From positions 1-28,372 of the forward strand of contig CAJXII010000004.1 in assembly GCA_913054415.1 (NCBI GenBank): 28,372 bases of DNA, read 5' to 3'. Position 1 is the stretch's first letter; the number at the start of each line of letters is the position of its first letter. This stretch comes from an uncultured Arcobacter sp. Its GTDB lineage: Bacteria > Campylobacterota > Campylobacteria > Campylobacterales > Arcobacteraceae. This document shows positions 1 through 6,877 of this stretch, one piece after another. The position numbers and the translations under genes were made by a program. Below the pieces are notes generated by a model that saw nothing but the letters and a program-made list of their open reading frames with translations, ran no database searches and was not told where the DNA came from.

Positions 1-151
1 GTGACTTTTTCGCTTTAAAGTACCTAATTATAGAGTAATTTGGCTTGTTGTCTAATTGGGTATGGATTTATTAGGGATCTAATTTTTACTATTGTTTATT
101 TTTGTTTTTAATATCAAATTTAACAACTACTTAATCTCTATATTTATAGGG

Positions 152-174
152 ACAATATCATATATGATTATTGT
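152..174. repeat. 23-bp imperfect inverted repeat upstream of cbpA
   Basis: Arms ACAATA (152-157) and TATTGT (169-174) flank the palindromic core TCATATATGA (158-167), with one unpaired T at 168. It ends 15 bp before the HAIR operator. It could be a second regulator site or a hairpin at the end of the gene lying left of the window; it has no T-run typical of an intrinsic terminator. The rest of 1-262 holds no convincing gene. Confidence 0.4.
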
Positions 175-188
175 GCAATTTTTCTAAC

Positions 189-209
189 CTTGATTGACAT
201 TGACTCAAG
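189..209. promoter_or_regulatory. HspR operator (HAIR-type inverted repeat)
   Basis: The sequence reads CTTGATT-N7-ACTCAAG. The HAIR element known from Streptomyces and Helicobacter HspR targets is CTTGAGT-N7-ACTCAAG, so there is one mismatch, in the left arm. The site covers the -35 box of the cbpA promoter (194-199), where bound HspR would block RNA polymerase. The repressor gene hspR is the second gene of the same transcript, which makes a negative feedback loop. Site identity is strong; binding itself is inferred. Confidence 0.82.
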
Positions 210-222
210 TTTGTGATATAAT
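194..222 (+). promoter_or_regulatory. sigma70 promoter of the cbpA-hspR operon
   Basis: The -35 box TTGACA (194-199) and -10 box TATAAT (217-222) are separated by exactly 17 bp, with an extended -10 TG at 214-215. Both hexamers match the consensus perfectly, which is unusual in this phylum, where -35 boxes are generally poorly conserved. Transcription should start near 229. The ribosome binding site AGGAG at 252-256 lies 6 nt before the cbpA ATG. Confidence 0.85.
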
Positions 223-262
223 ACGGACGAAATTATTATATCATATTATATAGGAGTTAAAA

Positions 263-1177
263 ATGTCAAAAAGTTTATATGAAACATTAGAGATAAGTGA
301 AAATGCAACAGAAAGTGAAATAAAAAAAGCATATAGAAAATTAGCAAAAAAATACCATCCAGATATCAACAAAACAAAAGAAGCAGAGGAGAAATTTAAA
401 GAGATCAATGCTGCTTATGAAGTTTTAAGTGACAAAGAGAAAAAAGCTCAATATGATGCTTATGGTGATGATATGTTTGGTGGGCAAAATTTCCACGACT
501 TTACACGAGGGCAGGGTGCTGGTGTAGATATCAATGATATCCTTAGACAAATGTTTGGACAAGGTGGAGGTTTTGGTGGCCAAGGTGGTTTTGGCGGACA
601 AGGCGGATTTGGTGGATTTAATCAAGGTGGTTTTGGCGGAGGCGGTTTTGCTTCAGGTTTTGGTGAACCAGATCTTGATATAGAAGCTAGTTTAACCATA
701 GATTTTAATACATCTATTCTAGGTGGCACAAAAAATATATCAATCAACAATGAAAATTTTGATATAAAAATACCATCAGGGATAAAAGATGGTCAAAAAA
801 TTAGAGCCAAAGGCAAAGGAAGATCTGCACAAGGTTTCCCAAGAGGTGATCTGATCATAACTTTAAAAGTTCAACCAAGTAGTGAGTATGAAAGAGTAGG
901 GGATGATCTTATCAAATCTTTTGATATACCACTTTATACAGCACTATTTGGTGGTAAAGTTGAGATACCAACACTAGAAAAAACTATCACTCTAAAAGTG
1001 CCAAAAAACACAAAACAAAATCAAAAATTTAGAGTCAAAGAGATGGGTGCTTTAAATAGAAAAACTAAACAAAAAGGTAATTTATACCTAAAAGCAAATA
1101 TTATTTTGCCTGATGTTGATAAGTTGGATAGTGGTTTAAAAGAGTTAATGGAAGAGAAACTACCAAAAACATTATAA
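263..1177 (+). CDS. cbpA: CbpA-type DnaJ co-chaperone (no zinc finger)
   Basis: This J-domain co-chaperone stimulates DnaK ATPase activity and delivers unfolded clients. The J domain spans about residues 4-68, with the diagnostic HPD at 32-34. A Gly/Phe-rich linker (about 83-135) contains near-repeats of GGQGGFGG. Two C-terminal beta-sandwich client-binding domains fill about 140-290. The four CxxCxGxG zinc motifs of true DnaJ are absent, so this is the CbpA/DjlA-like class B type; 304 aa is the usual length. The start is fixed by AGGAG 6 nt upstream. It is the first gene of a two-gene operon with hspR, 21 nt downstream, the same arrangement as in Helicobacter pylori and Campylobacter jejuni. 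Expression is probably heat-inducible through HspR. Confidence 0.93.
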   Translation: MSKSLYETLEISENATESEIKKAYRKLAKKYHPDINKTKEAEEKFKEINAAYEVLSDKEKKAQYDAYGDDMFGGQNFHDFTRGQGAGVDINDILRQMFGQGGGFGGQGGFGGQGGFGGFNQGGFGGGGFASGFGEPDLDIEASLTIDFNTSILGGTKNISINNENFDIKIPSGIKDGQKIRAKGKGRSAQGFPRGDLIITLKVQPSSEYERVGDDLIKSFDIPLYTALFGGKVEIPTLEKTITLKVPKNTKQNQKFRVKEMGALNRKTKQKGNLYLKANIILPDVDKLDSGLKELMEEKLPKTL

Positions 1178-1198
1178 TCTAAACAAAGGGAGTAAATT

Positions 1199-1585
1199 AT
1201 GTCAAATTCTTACAAAGAACCTGTTTATCTTATAAGTATGGTCGCTGAGATTTTAAATATACATCCACAAACTTTAAGACAATATGAGAGGGAAGGGTTG
1301 ATATATCCTTCTCGAACAAACGGTAAAATAAGGCTATATTCACAAGAAGATATAGACAATATCAAAGTTGTTTTAAATCTTACAAGAAATCTAGGTGTCA
1401 ATTTAGCTGGTGTAAGTATGATTTTAAAACAAAACAAAAAAATCAACAAGCTTGAAAATGAGATTTTAAAATATAAAAAAGAGCTAGAAAGACTAAAACA
1501 CGATACATTAGTGCCACATGATAAAGCACTTATTATCAAGCAACAACAATATGATGTTGTTGTAGTGGAAGAGATTATAGTCTAA
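1199..1585 (+). CDS. hspR: Heat-shock repressor HspR (MerR family)
   Basis: This is a DNA-binding repressor of chaperone genes. Residues about 9-77 form a MerR-type winged helix-turn-helix (ISMVAEILNIHPQTLRQYER, then a wing around NGKIRLYSQEDI). A short helical, Lys/Glu-rich coiled coil (about 80-105) would dimerise it, and there is no ligand-binding domain. The length of 128 aa fits epsilonproteobacterial HspR. The start follows GGGAG with a 6-nt gap. It is co-transcribed with cbpA from a promoter carrying a HAIR operator, so it very probably represses itself; in related species it needs DnaK or CbpA as co-factor. Its stop codon overlaps the convergent xerH stop, so the two genes share no terminator space. 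Confidence 0.92.
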   Translation: MSNSYKEPVYLISMVAEILNIHPQTLRQYEREGLIYPSRTNGKIRLYSQEDIDNIKVVLNLTRNLGVNLAGVSMILKQNKKINKLENEILKYKKELERLKHDTLVPHDKALIIKQQQYDVVVVEEIIV

Positions 1586-2637
1586 TCAAAAATAGAGGTT
1601 GTTTTCTTTAGCCTATCTTTGTCAAAATGTGTATATATCCTAGATGTATTAATATCAGCATGACCTAATGCTTCTTGCACAAGGATAAGATCTTTGTTTG
1701 TTTGATACAATTTAGTCCCAAAAGTATGTCTTAACATATGTGCTCCATTTTTATCTTTGTGAATACCAGCATTTGTAAGTATCTTGTCCATTATATACGA
1801 TACATAAGGTTGTGTGAGTTTTTTACCTGTTCTTGATGAAAAAAGTAGGGCAGTTGAGTTATCTCTATACTCTTTATACTCTTGAAGATCTTTTTGTATA
1901 TATTTTTGTTTAACCATAGCTATTCGCTGTTTGTTGCCCTTACCTGTTATTTTGATAATATATAAACCATCTTCTAGTATCATATCTTTATATTTGATAT
2001 TAATAGCTTCACTTACTCTCATACCTGTATATAATATAATCTTTATCAAAAGTCTATTTTTTGCTCTAGCATAATCTTTAAATGAAGTTTCATCAATAGA
2101 TTTTAAAAATCGCTTCAATTCATCATCAGTAAGAAAAGATGGTAGTTTTACCCCTGATTTGCTATTTAAACCTGTTAGATTTTTTAACTCAAAACCATAA
2201 ATATAAGAGTTGCCATCATCATTTTGATTTTGTTTATCGATATATTTAAACAACGATAAGATTGCCATACGGTAGTTTTTTTTAGTAGCATCACTCAAAG
2301 ATGAAGTTTCTATAGCTAAAAAATCTATCAAAAACTCCTCATCGATCTCTTTAAGTGAAGCAAATCCTTGCTTTTGACAATAATAATACAACTTTTCAAT
2401 AGGATTAATATAAGTGTTAATACCAATCAATCCACATTGTCTAGCTTCTTTTATAAGCTTTTTTAACTCTTTCATAGATGAGATATCAAATTTAAGCACT
2501 CTTAATATCTCTTGGAATTTATCCTTATCATCTACTTGTCTATTTGATAATGTGGTAAGTTTGTATCTTAAAAAGCTTTGTATCCAAAACAAAAATGTTT
2601 TATCAAAACTATCTAAGAAATCTATTGGGTATCTCAT
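1582..2637 (-). CDS. xerH: XerH-type tyrosine recombinase
   Basis: This is a site-specific recombinase that resolves chromosome dimers at the dif site during division. The N-terminal SAM-like DNA-binding domain covers about residues 70-140 and the catalytic domain about 165-345. All catalytic residues are visible: Arg207 (TGMR), Lys233 (TGKGNK), His300 and Arg303 (HMLRHTFGT), His326 (LGHAD) and the nucleophile Tyr335 (SRIYTH). At 351 aa it is longer than XerC/XerD (about 300) because of an extra N-terminal segment, as in H. pylori XerH. Campylobacterota have this single recombinase instead of XerC/XerD. A dif-like inverted repeat lies 28-48 bp upstream of its start. The gene converges on hspR and the two overlap by 4 bp. 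A phage integrase is possible, but no phage genes are near. Confidence 0.88.
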   Translation of the reverse strand: MRYPIDFLDSFDKTFLFWIQSFLRYKLTTLSNRQVDDKDKFQEILRVLKFDISSMKELKKLIKEARQCGLIGINTYINPIEKLYYYCQKQGFASLKEIDEEFLIDFLAIETSSLSDATKKNYRMAILSLFKYIDKQNQNDDGNSYIYGFELKNLTGLNSKSGVKLPSFLTDDELKRFLKSIDETSFKDYARAKNRLLIKIILYTGMRVSEAINIKYKDMILEDGLYIIKITGKGNKQRIAMVKQKYIQKDLQEYKEYRDNSTALLFSSRTGKKLTQPYVSYIMDKILTNAGIHKDKNGAHMLRHTFGTKLYQTNKDLILVQEALGHADINTSRIYTHFDKDRLKKTTSIFD

Positions 2638-2665
2638 ACTTATACTTTAAGTTTTATTCTAATTA

Positions 2666-2685
2666 GTGAAAACATAAATTTTCAC
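2666..2685. other. Candidate dif (difH-like) recombination site
   Basis: A perfect inverted repeat GTGAAAA-N6-TTTTCAC (spacer CATAAA) sits between xerH and the 93-aa gene. As I recall it, the epsilonproteobacterial difH core has TGAAAA and TTTTCA arms around a spacer of about 6 bp, which this matches; the outer arm bases here are not symmetrical. Placement next to the recombinase gene fits. The alternative is a transcript-end hairpin for the 93-aa gene, whose stop is 4 bp away, but neither strand shows a T-run after the stem. Confidence 0.5.
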
Positions 2686-2689
2686 AGTT

Positions 2690-2971
2690 TTACCATAAAC
2701 TATCTGTCTCTTCATACTCTTCTACTGTAGTATCTATCTCTAAAAAAATATTATCATCATAATCTAAAAAAATATGATAATTAGAAAAAGAGATAGAGTT
2801 TTGTATATTTGATCTATTAAAATAACCATAATGCTCCTCATAAGAAGCTAAGTTGCTTAAATAATATTCACACATAGAAGGTGCCAACATATTTAAGCTA
2901 TCTTCTAAAGAATCAAAACTATCAACATTAAAAGTTTTAAATAAACTGTTTTTATTTAATAAAACAAGCAT
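2690..2971 (-). CDS. Hypothetical 93-aa acidic protein
   Basis: I do not recognise this family. The protein is rich in Asp, Glu, Ser, Asn and Tyr, has no signal peptide or membrane segment, and ends in an acidic tail (TTVEEYEETDSLW). It lies 9 nt after the stop of the 171-aa coiled-coil gene and in the same frame, and it has no clear Shine-Dalgarno sequence, so it probably depends on translational coupling to that gene. Its amino-acid usage is plausible for a real soluble protein, and it fills the only gap between xerH and its neighbour. Function unknown. Confidence 0.6.
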   Translation of the reverse strand: MLVLLNKNSLFKTFNVDSFDSLEDSLNMLAPSMCEYYLSNLASYEEHYGYFNRSNIQNSISFSNYHIFLDYDDNIFLEIDTTVEEYEETDSLW

Positions 2972-2980
2972 ATAATCAAA

Positions 2981-3496
2981 CTATAGCTTTAATCCGTTAA
3001 GAAGCGATTCCATCTTATTAAGATCAAGTCCTGATTTATTCTCTTTTGGTGGTATATTATTGTTAAGGGATAGATCAGCTACATCTGCAGGTTTATCTGT
3101 ATTTAGTAGATTTGGTGATTGTTTTATTGAAATTGTTGTAGTGGTATCTTCATTATCCTCTTTTATATCATTATCCTCAACAGGAATATTAGTATTATAA
3201 TCAGGCTCTTCATCCTCTTTTTTGTTTATAGTATTTGTTACACCTTTTAAAACATCTTCTACTTTATTAAGAAGACTACCCATAGTTGATGATTGTGTAG
3301 TAGTGATATTATTTGCGACATCCAACTCTTTTGATAACTCTTGATTTTTATCTTCTAAATTAGTAATAGTATTTTTTAATTGTTTGTTTTCATCTTGTAG
3401 TTGATTAAATTCATTTTGTAGCTTCTCATAAGCTTCCATAAGCTGATTTACTGCTGATGTTAATTTTTCTACTGTTGTATTTGTTGTGTTGTCCAT
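2981..3496 (-). CDS. Hypothetical coiled-coil protein, 171 aa
   Basis: No known family is recognised. Residues about 8-62 form a clear Leu/Asn/Glu/Gln heptad coiled coil, followed by a disordered Asn/Thr/Asp-rich tail (about 88-155). A short amphipathic motif occurs twice: LNKVEDVLKG (76-85) and LNKMESLLNG (159-168, three residues from the end), which looks like a repeated peptide ligand. There is no signal peptide. The start is supported by AGGA 7 nt upstream, and an extended -10-like box (TGATAAAAT on the minus strand, about 3534-3542) lies in the gap after the M3 peptidase gene. It heads a two-gene unit with the 93-aa gene beside xerH. ZapB-like or other scaffold roles are possible but unproven. 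Confidence 0.68.
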   Translation of the reverse strand: MDNTTNTTVEKLTSAVNQLMEAYEKLQNEFNQLQDENKQLKNTITNLEDKNQELSKELDVANNITTTQSSTMGSLLNKVEDVLKGVTNTINKKEDEEPDYNTNIPVEDNDIKEDNEDTTTTISIKQSPNLLNTDKPADVADLSLNNNIPPKENKSGLDLNKMESLLNGLKL

Positions 3497-3546
3497 TTAT
3501 TGATCCTTATCTATTTTAAAAATTTTAAGAGTTATTTTATCATAAT

Positions 3547-5517
3547 TTAACTAATAATTCCATCAATTCTAAGTAATGATTTTATATCTGCTTTTTGTTT
3601 ATTGGTAAAAGAGGTATAAAGCTTATCCATATCTACACTACCACCCTGCCCTAAGATAATCTTTTTATATTTAAGTGCCAAATCTTTGTTAAAGATATGA
3701 CTATCTATAAACATATAAAAAGCATCTGCACTTAACACTTCAGCCCATTTATAGCTATAATATCCAGCAGCATATCCTCCAGCAAATATATGACTAAAAC
3801 CATTTTGAAATTTATTGTATTTAGGTGGCAATAATGGACTAGTTTTTAATCTAACTTCATCAAGTAGTTCTTGAACTTTATCTTGTGTATATATATCCTC
3901 TAAATGCAATCTAAAATCAAACAATGCAAACTCAAGTTGTCGCACCATAGCTAGTGATGATTGGAAATTTTTTGCTTTTATCAATCTATCTATTGCCTCA
4001 TCATCTAAAACCTTTTTTGTTTGATAATGTTTAGCAAATATTTTTAAAACATCTTTATCGTAAGCAAAATACTCTAAAAACTGTGATGGAAACTCAACAG
4101 TATCCCAAGTAACTCCACTGATCCCACTTACAAATGGCTCCTGAACTTTACTTAAAAGATGGTGTAAAGCATGACCCATTTCATGAAACAATGTCACTAC
4201 ATCACTATGTCTTAACAAAGATTTTGTATCTTTTGTAGATGGTGCAAAATTACATACCACAAATGCAGATGGTAATTGCTCTTTGCCATTTACTTTATAG
4301 TGTGTTTCCCAATTATGCATCCAAGCCCCACCTTTTTTATCATCTCTTGCTTCAAGATCAAGATATAATCGTGCTATAATTGAACCATTTTCACTAATAT
4401 CATAAACTTTTACTTTATCATCCCATTTTTTAGCATCTTGAACCAATCTAAACTCAATATCAAACAATTTATCCAAAACTATAAATAACCCTTGCACTAC
4501 ACTATCTTGTTCAAAATATGGTTTATAATACTCTTGATCAATATCGTAATTAGCTTTTTTTAGCTTTTCACTATAATATGCTATATCAAAACTTTGAATA
4601 TCCTCTAACCTATCCTCATCATAAGCTAACTTTTGAACCTCTTTTAATTCATCTTTTGCTTTTACTTTACCATAAGTAGCTAAAGTATCTAAAAACTCCA
4701 ATACTTCATCTGTTGATCTTGCCATTTTTGTTTCTAATGAATATTGAGCATAATTATCAAATCCTAAAATATTAGCTTTTTCCTTTTTGAGTTTTAAAAT
4801 CTCCTCTATAATCTTCGCATTTTCAGGAGCTCTTGTAGTATATGCTTTATATATCTCTTCTCTTCTAGCACGATTAGTTCCATAAGTGATATATGCCAAA
4901 TATGATGGCATCTGTAATGTAAATCTATATTTTACCACACCATCATCATCAAATTTTGCTAAATCTTTATCACTTTGTGGTATATTTTTTACATCCTCTT
5001 CATCTTCAAGTATCATCTCCCAAGAATTAGTAGCATCAAGTAGATTTTGTGAAAACTCTTTACTTAACTGGCTTAGTTTTAAATTTATCTCTTTTAATCT
5101 ATCTTTTTTTTGTGTATCTAAACCACATCCACCAAGTTTGAAATCTCTTATCTCATTTTCTAAAACTTTGTTTTGTTCTATATTTAAAGAGCCTTTTTCG
5201 TTAGACTGTATATTAATAAATGCCCTATAAATATCTTCATTTTGAGATATTTCAGTGCTATATAAACTTATCAACGGCAAACATTTACTATACACTTCTT
5301 GTGTTAGTTCACTATTTTTTACACTATCTATATGTGAGATCATAGTGATAAATTTATCAAGTTTCTCACTCATTAACTCAAAAGCAACTACAAAATTTTG
5401 ATAAGTTTTATTTTCTATTTTCAATAACTCATCTAACTCTTTTTTGTTTTCTTCTATTAAATTCTCTAGTGTTTTTGCACTATTTTCAAAATCTTTTAAC
5501 TCAAACTCCATAAACAT
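3547..5517 (-). CDS. M3-family oligopeptidase (OpdA/PrlC-like)
   Basis: This is a cytoplasmic zinc oligopeptidase that degrades short peptides, such as proteasome-type or signal-peptide fragments. The thimet-oligopeptidase catalytic domain covers about residues 195-650. Zinc ligands are His445 and His449 in HEMGH with catalytic Glu446, plus Glu475 in the following VEFPSQ motif. The C-terminal block with YAAGYYSYKWAEVLSADAF is typical of oligopeptidase A rather than PepF, and 656 aa is near the usual 680. The start is chosen because AAGGA lies 6 nt before the ATG; an in-frame ATG two codons on is less well placed. It is transcribed divergently from murA from overlapping promoter elements. Confidence 0.9.
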   Translation of the reverse strand: MFMEFELKDFENSAKTLENLIEENKKELDELLKIENKTYQNFVVAFELMSEKLDKFITMISHIDSVKNSELTQEVYSKCLPLISLYSTEISQNEDIYRAFINIQSNEKGSLNIEQNKVLENEIRDFKLGGCGLDTQKKDRLKEINLKLSQLSKEFSQNLLDATNSWEMILEDEEDVKNIPQSDKDLAKFDDDGVVKYRFTLQMPSYLAYITYGTNRARREEIYKAYTTRAPENAKIIEEILKLKKEKANILGFDNYAQYSLETKMARSTDEVLEFLDTLATYGKVKAKDELKEVQKLAYDEDRLEDIQSFDIAYYSEKLKKANYDIDQEYYKPYFEQDSVVQGLFIVLDKLFDIEFRLVQDAKKWDDKVKVYDISENGSIIARLYLDLEARDDKKGGAWMHNWETHYKVNGKEQLPSAFVVCNFAPSTKDTKSLLRHSDVVTLFHEMGHALHHLLSKVQEPFVSGISGVTWDTVEFPSQFLEYFAYDKDVLKIFAKHYQTKKVLDDEAIDRLIKAKNFQSSLAMVRQLEFALFDFRLHLEDIYTQDKVQELLDEVRLKTSPLLPPKYNKFQNGFSHIFAGGYAAGYYSYKWAEVLSADAFYMFIDSHIFNKDLALKYKKIILGQGGSVDMDKLYTSFTNKQKADIKSLLRIDGIIS

Positions 5518-5545
5518 CTATATTCCTTAGCTAATTTTTTGTAAA

Positions 5546-5558
5546 ATTATACTATAAT
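5546..5558. promoter_or_regulatory. Overlapping divergent -10 boxes for the M3 peptidase gene and murA
   Basis: TATAAT is present on the minus strand at 5546-5551 and on the plus strand at 5553-5558, back to back in the 94-bp gap between the M3 peptidase gene and murA. Neither has a convincing -35 box, as is common in Campylobacterota. Only one polymerase could occupy the region at a time, so the two promoters may compete. Confidence 0.5.
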
Positions 5559-5611
5559 TCCCCTAATAAAATTATACAAAAACAACAAAAATAAAAAAAT
5601 TGGAGAAAATT

Positions 5612-6877
5612 TTGGATTATTTAGAAATCATAGGACAGCAAAAACTCTCAGGAGTTATCAAAATTAGTGGAGCAAAAAATGCCGCTCTTCCTCTTCTTGC
5701 ATCTACAATATTAAGTGCAAATACGATAAATATATCAAATATCCCAAATGTAGCAGATATAAAAACACTACTTAAACTTTTAGGTATGCTAGGTGCTACA
5801 TATAAACATGATGATACTAATATTACTATTAATACTAAAACACTAAATCAAACAAAAGCAACATACGAAATAGTAAAAACTATGAGAGCATCTATTTTGG
5901 TTTTGGGTCCTTTATTGGCTAGATTTGGGCATTGTGAAGTATCGTTACCTGGTGGTTGTGCCATAGGGCAAAGACCAGTTGATCTTCATCTAAAAGCTTT
6001 AGAGCAAATGGGTGCTAAAATAGAGATCAAAGCTGGTTATATCCAAGCTACTGTAGATGGTGCTTTAAAAGGTGCTACCATTGTATTTGATAAAGTTACT
6101 GTAACAGGAACAGAAAATATCCTTATGGCAGCAGCATTAGCAAATGGTAAGACCACTATTATAAATGCAGCAAAAGAGCCTGAAGTTGTCCAGCTTTGTG
6201 AGGTATTAAAAGATGCTGGTGTTCAAATAGATGGGATTGGAACAAACACTATTACCATAGAAGGTAGCAACAAAGAGTTACTAAATTTTAAACCTTTTAG
6301 TATTATTCCTGATAGAATAGAAGCGGGAACTTATCTATGTGCTGGAGCTATTGCAAATAGCACCGTAAGAGTTCAAAATGTAGAGCCAAACCATTTAGAT
6401 TCAGTTATTGCCAAATTTGAAGAGATGGGATTTGTATTATCTGTAGATGAAACAAGTATCACAATCCACCCTGCACATGAGATAAAACCTGTAAATATCA
6501 CTACTACTGAATATCCAGGATTTCCTACTGATATGCAAGCACAGTTTATGGCAGTAGCTACTATGGCAAATGGAGTAAGTATTATTGATGAGAAACTATT
6601 TGAAAATAGATTTATGCATGTAAGTGAACTAATACGACTAGGAGCAGATATAACTCTAAATGGAACTGTAGCTACAATAAAAGGCACTCCAAATAGTTTA
6701 ATAGGAACTGATGTGATGGCTACAGATCTAAGAGCTAGTAGTGCATTGGTTTTAGCAGGATTAGTAGCAAATGGTGTTACAAAAGTTCATAGAATCTATC
6801 ATCTTGACCGTGGATATGATAGATTAGAAGAGAAATTAAAAAATATAGATGCACAAATCAAAAGGGAACAAGAATGA
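5612..6877 (+). CDS. murA: UDP-N-acetylglucosamine 1-carboxyvinyltransferase MurA
   Basis: MurA transfers enolpyruvate from PEP to UDP-GlcNAc, the first committed step of peptidoglycan synthesis, in the cytoplasm. The fold is the two-domain EPSP-synthase type. Numbering from the TTG at 5612, Lys22-Asn23 (SGAKNAALP) bind the substrate, Arg92 lies in the TMRAS motif, and Cys116 in GGCAIGQRPVD is the catalytic, fosfomycin-reactive cysteine. I prefer this TTG to the in-frame TTG at 5600 because GGAG (5602-5605) lies 6 nt before it and homologues begin with MDYLEI-like sequence. That gives 421 aa, the family norm. Its stop overlaps the start of ciaB (ATGA), so the two are translationally coupled. 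Confidence 0.93.
   Translation: MDYLEIIGQQKLSGVIKISGAKNAALPLLASTILSANTINISNIPNVADIKTLLKLLGMLGATYKHDDTNITINTKTLNQTKATYEIVKTMRASILVLGPLLARFGHCEVSLPGGCAIGQRPVDLHLKALEQMGAKIEIKAGYIQATVDGALKGATIVFDKVTVTGTENILMAAALANGKTTIINAAKEPEVVQLCEVLKDAGVQIDGIGTNTITIEGSNKELLNFKPFSIIPDRIEAGTYLCAGAIANSTVRVQNVEPNHLDSVIAKFEEMGFVLSVDETSITIHPAHEIKPVNITTTEYPGFPTDMQAQFMAVATMANGVSIIDEKLFENRFMHVSELIRLGADITLNGTVATIKGTPNSLIGTDVMATDLRASSALVLAGLVANGVTKVHRIYHLDRGYDRLEEKLKNIDAQIKREQE

Noticed and set aside
562..660. Repeated GGTGGTTTTGG-like units as a separate repeat element or antisense gene.
   Set aside because: They encode the Gly/Phe linker of the DnaJ-like protein and are expected there; antisense frames have no coding character.
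1582..2637. xerH as a phage or island integrase marking a mobile element.
   Set aside because: Size, single-copy context, adjacent dif-like site and surrounding core genes fit the chromosomal XerH; no phage genes or tRNA attachment site are present.
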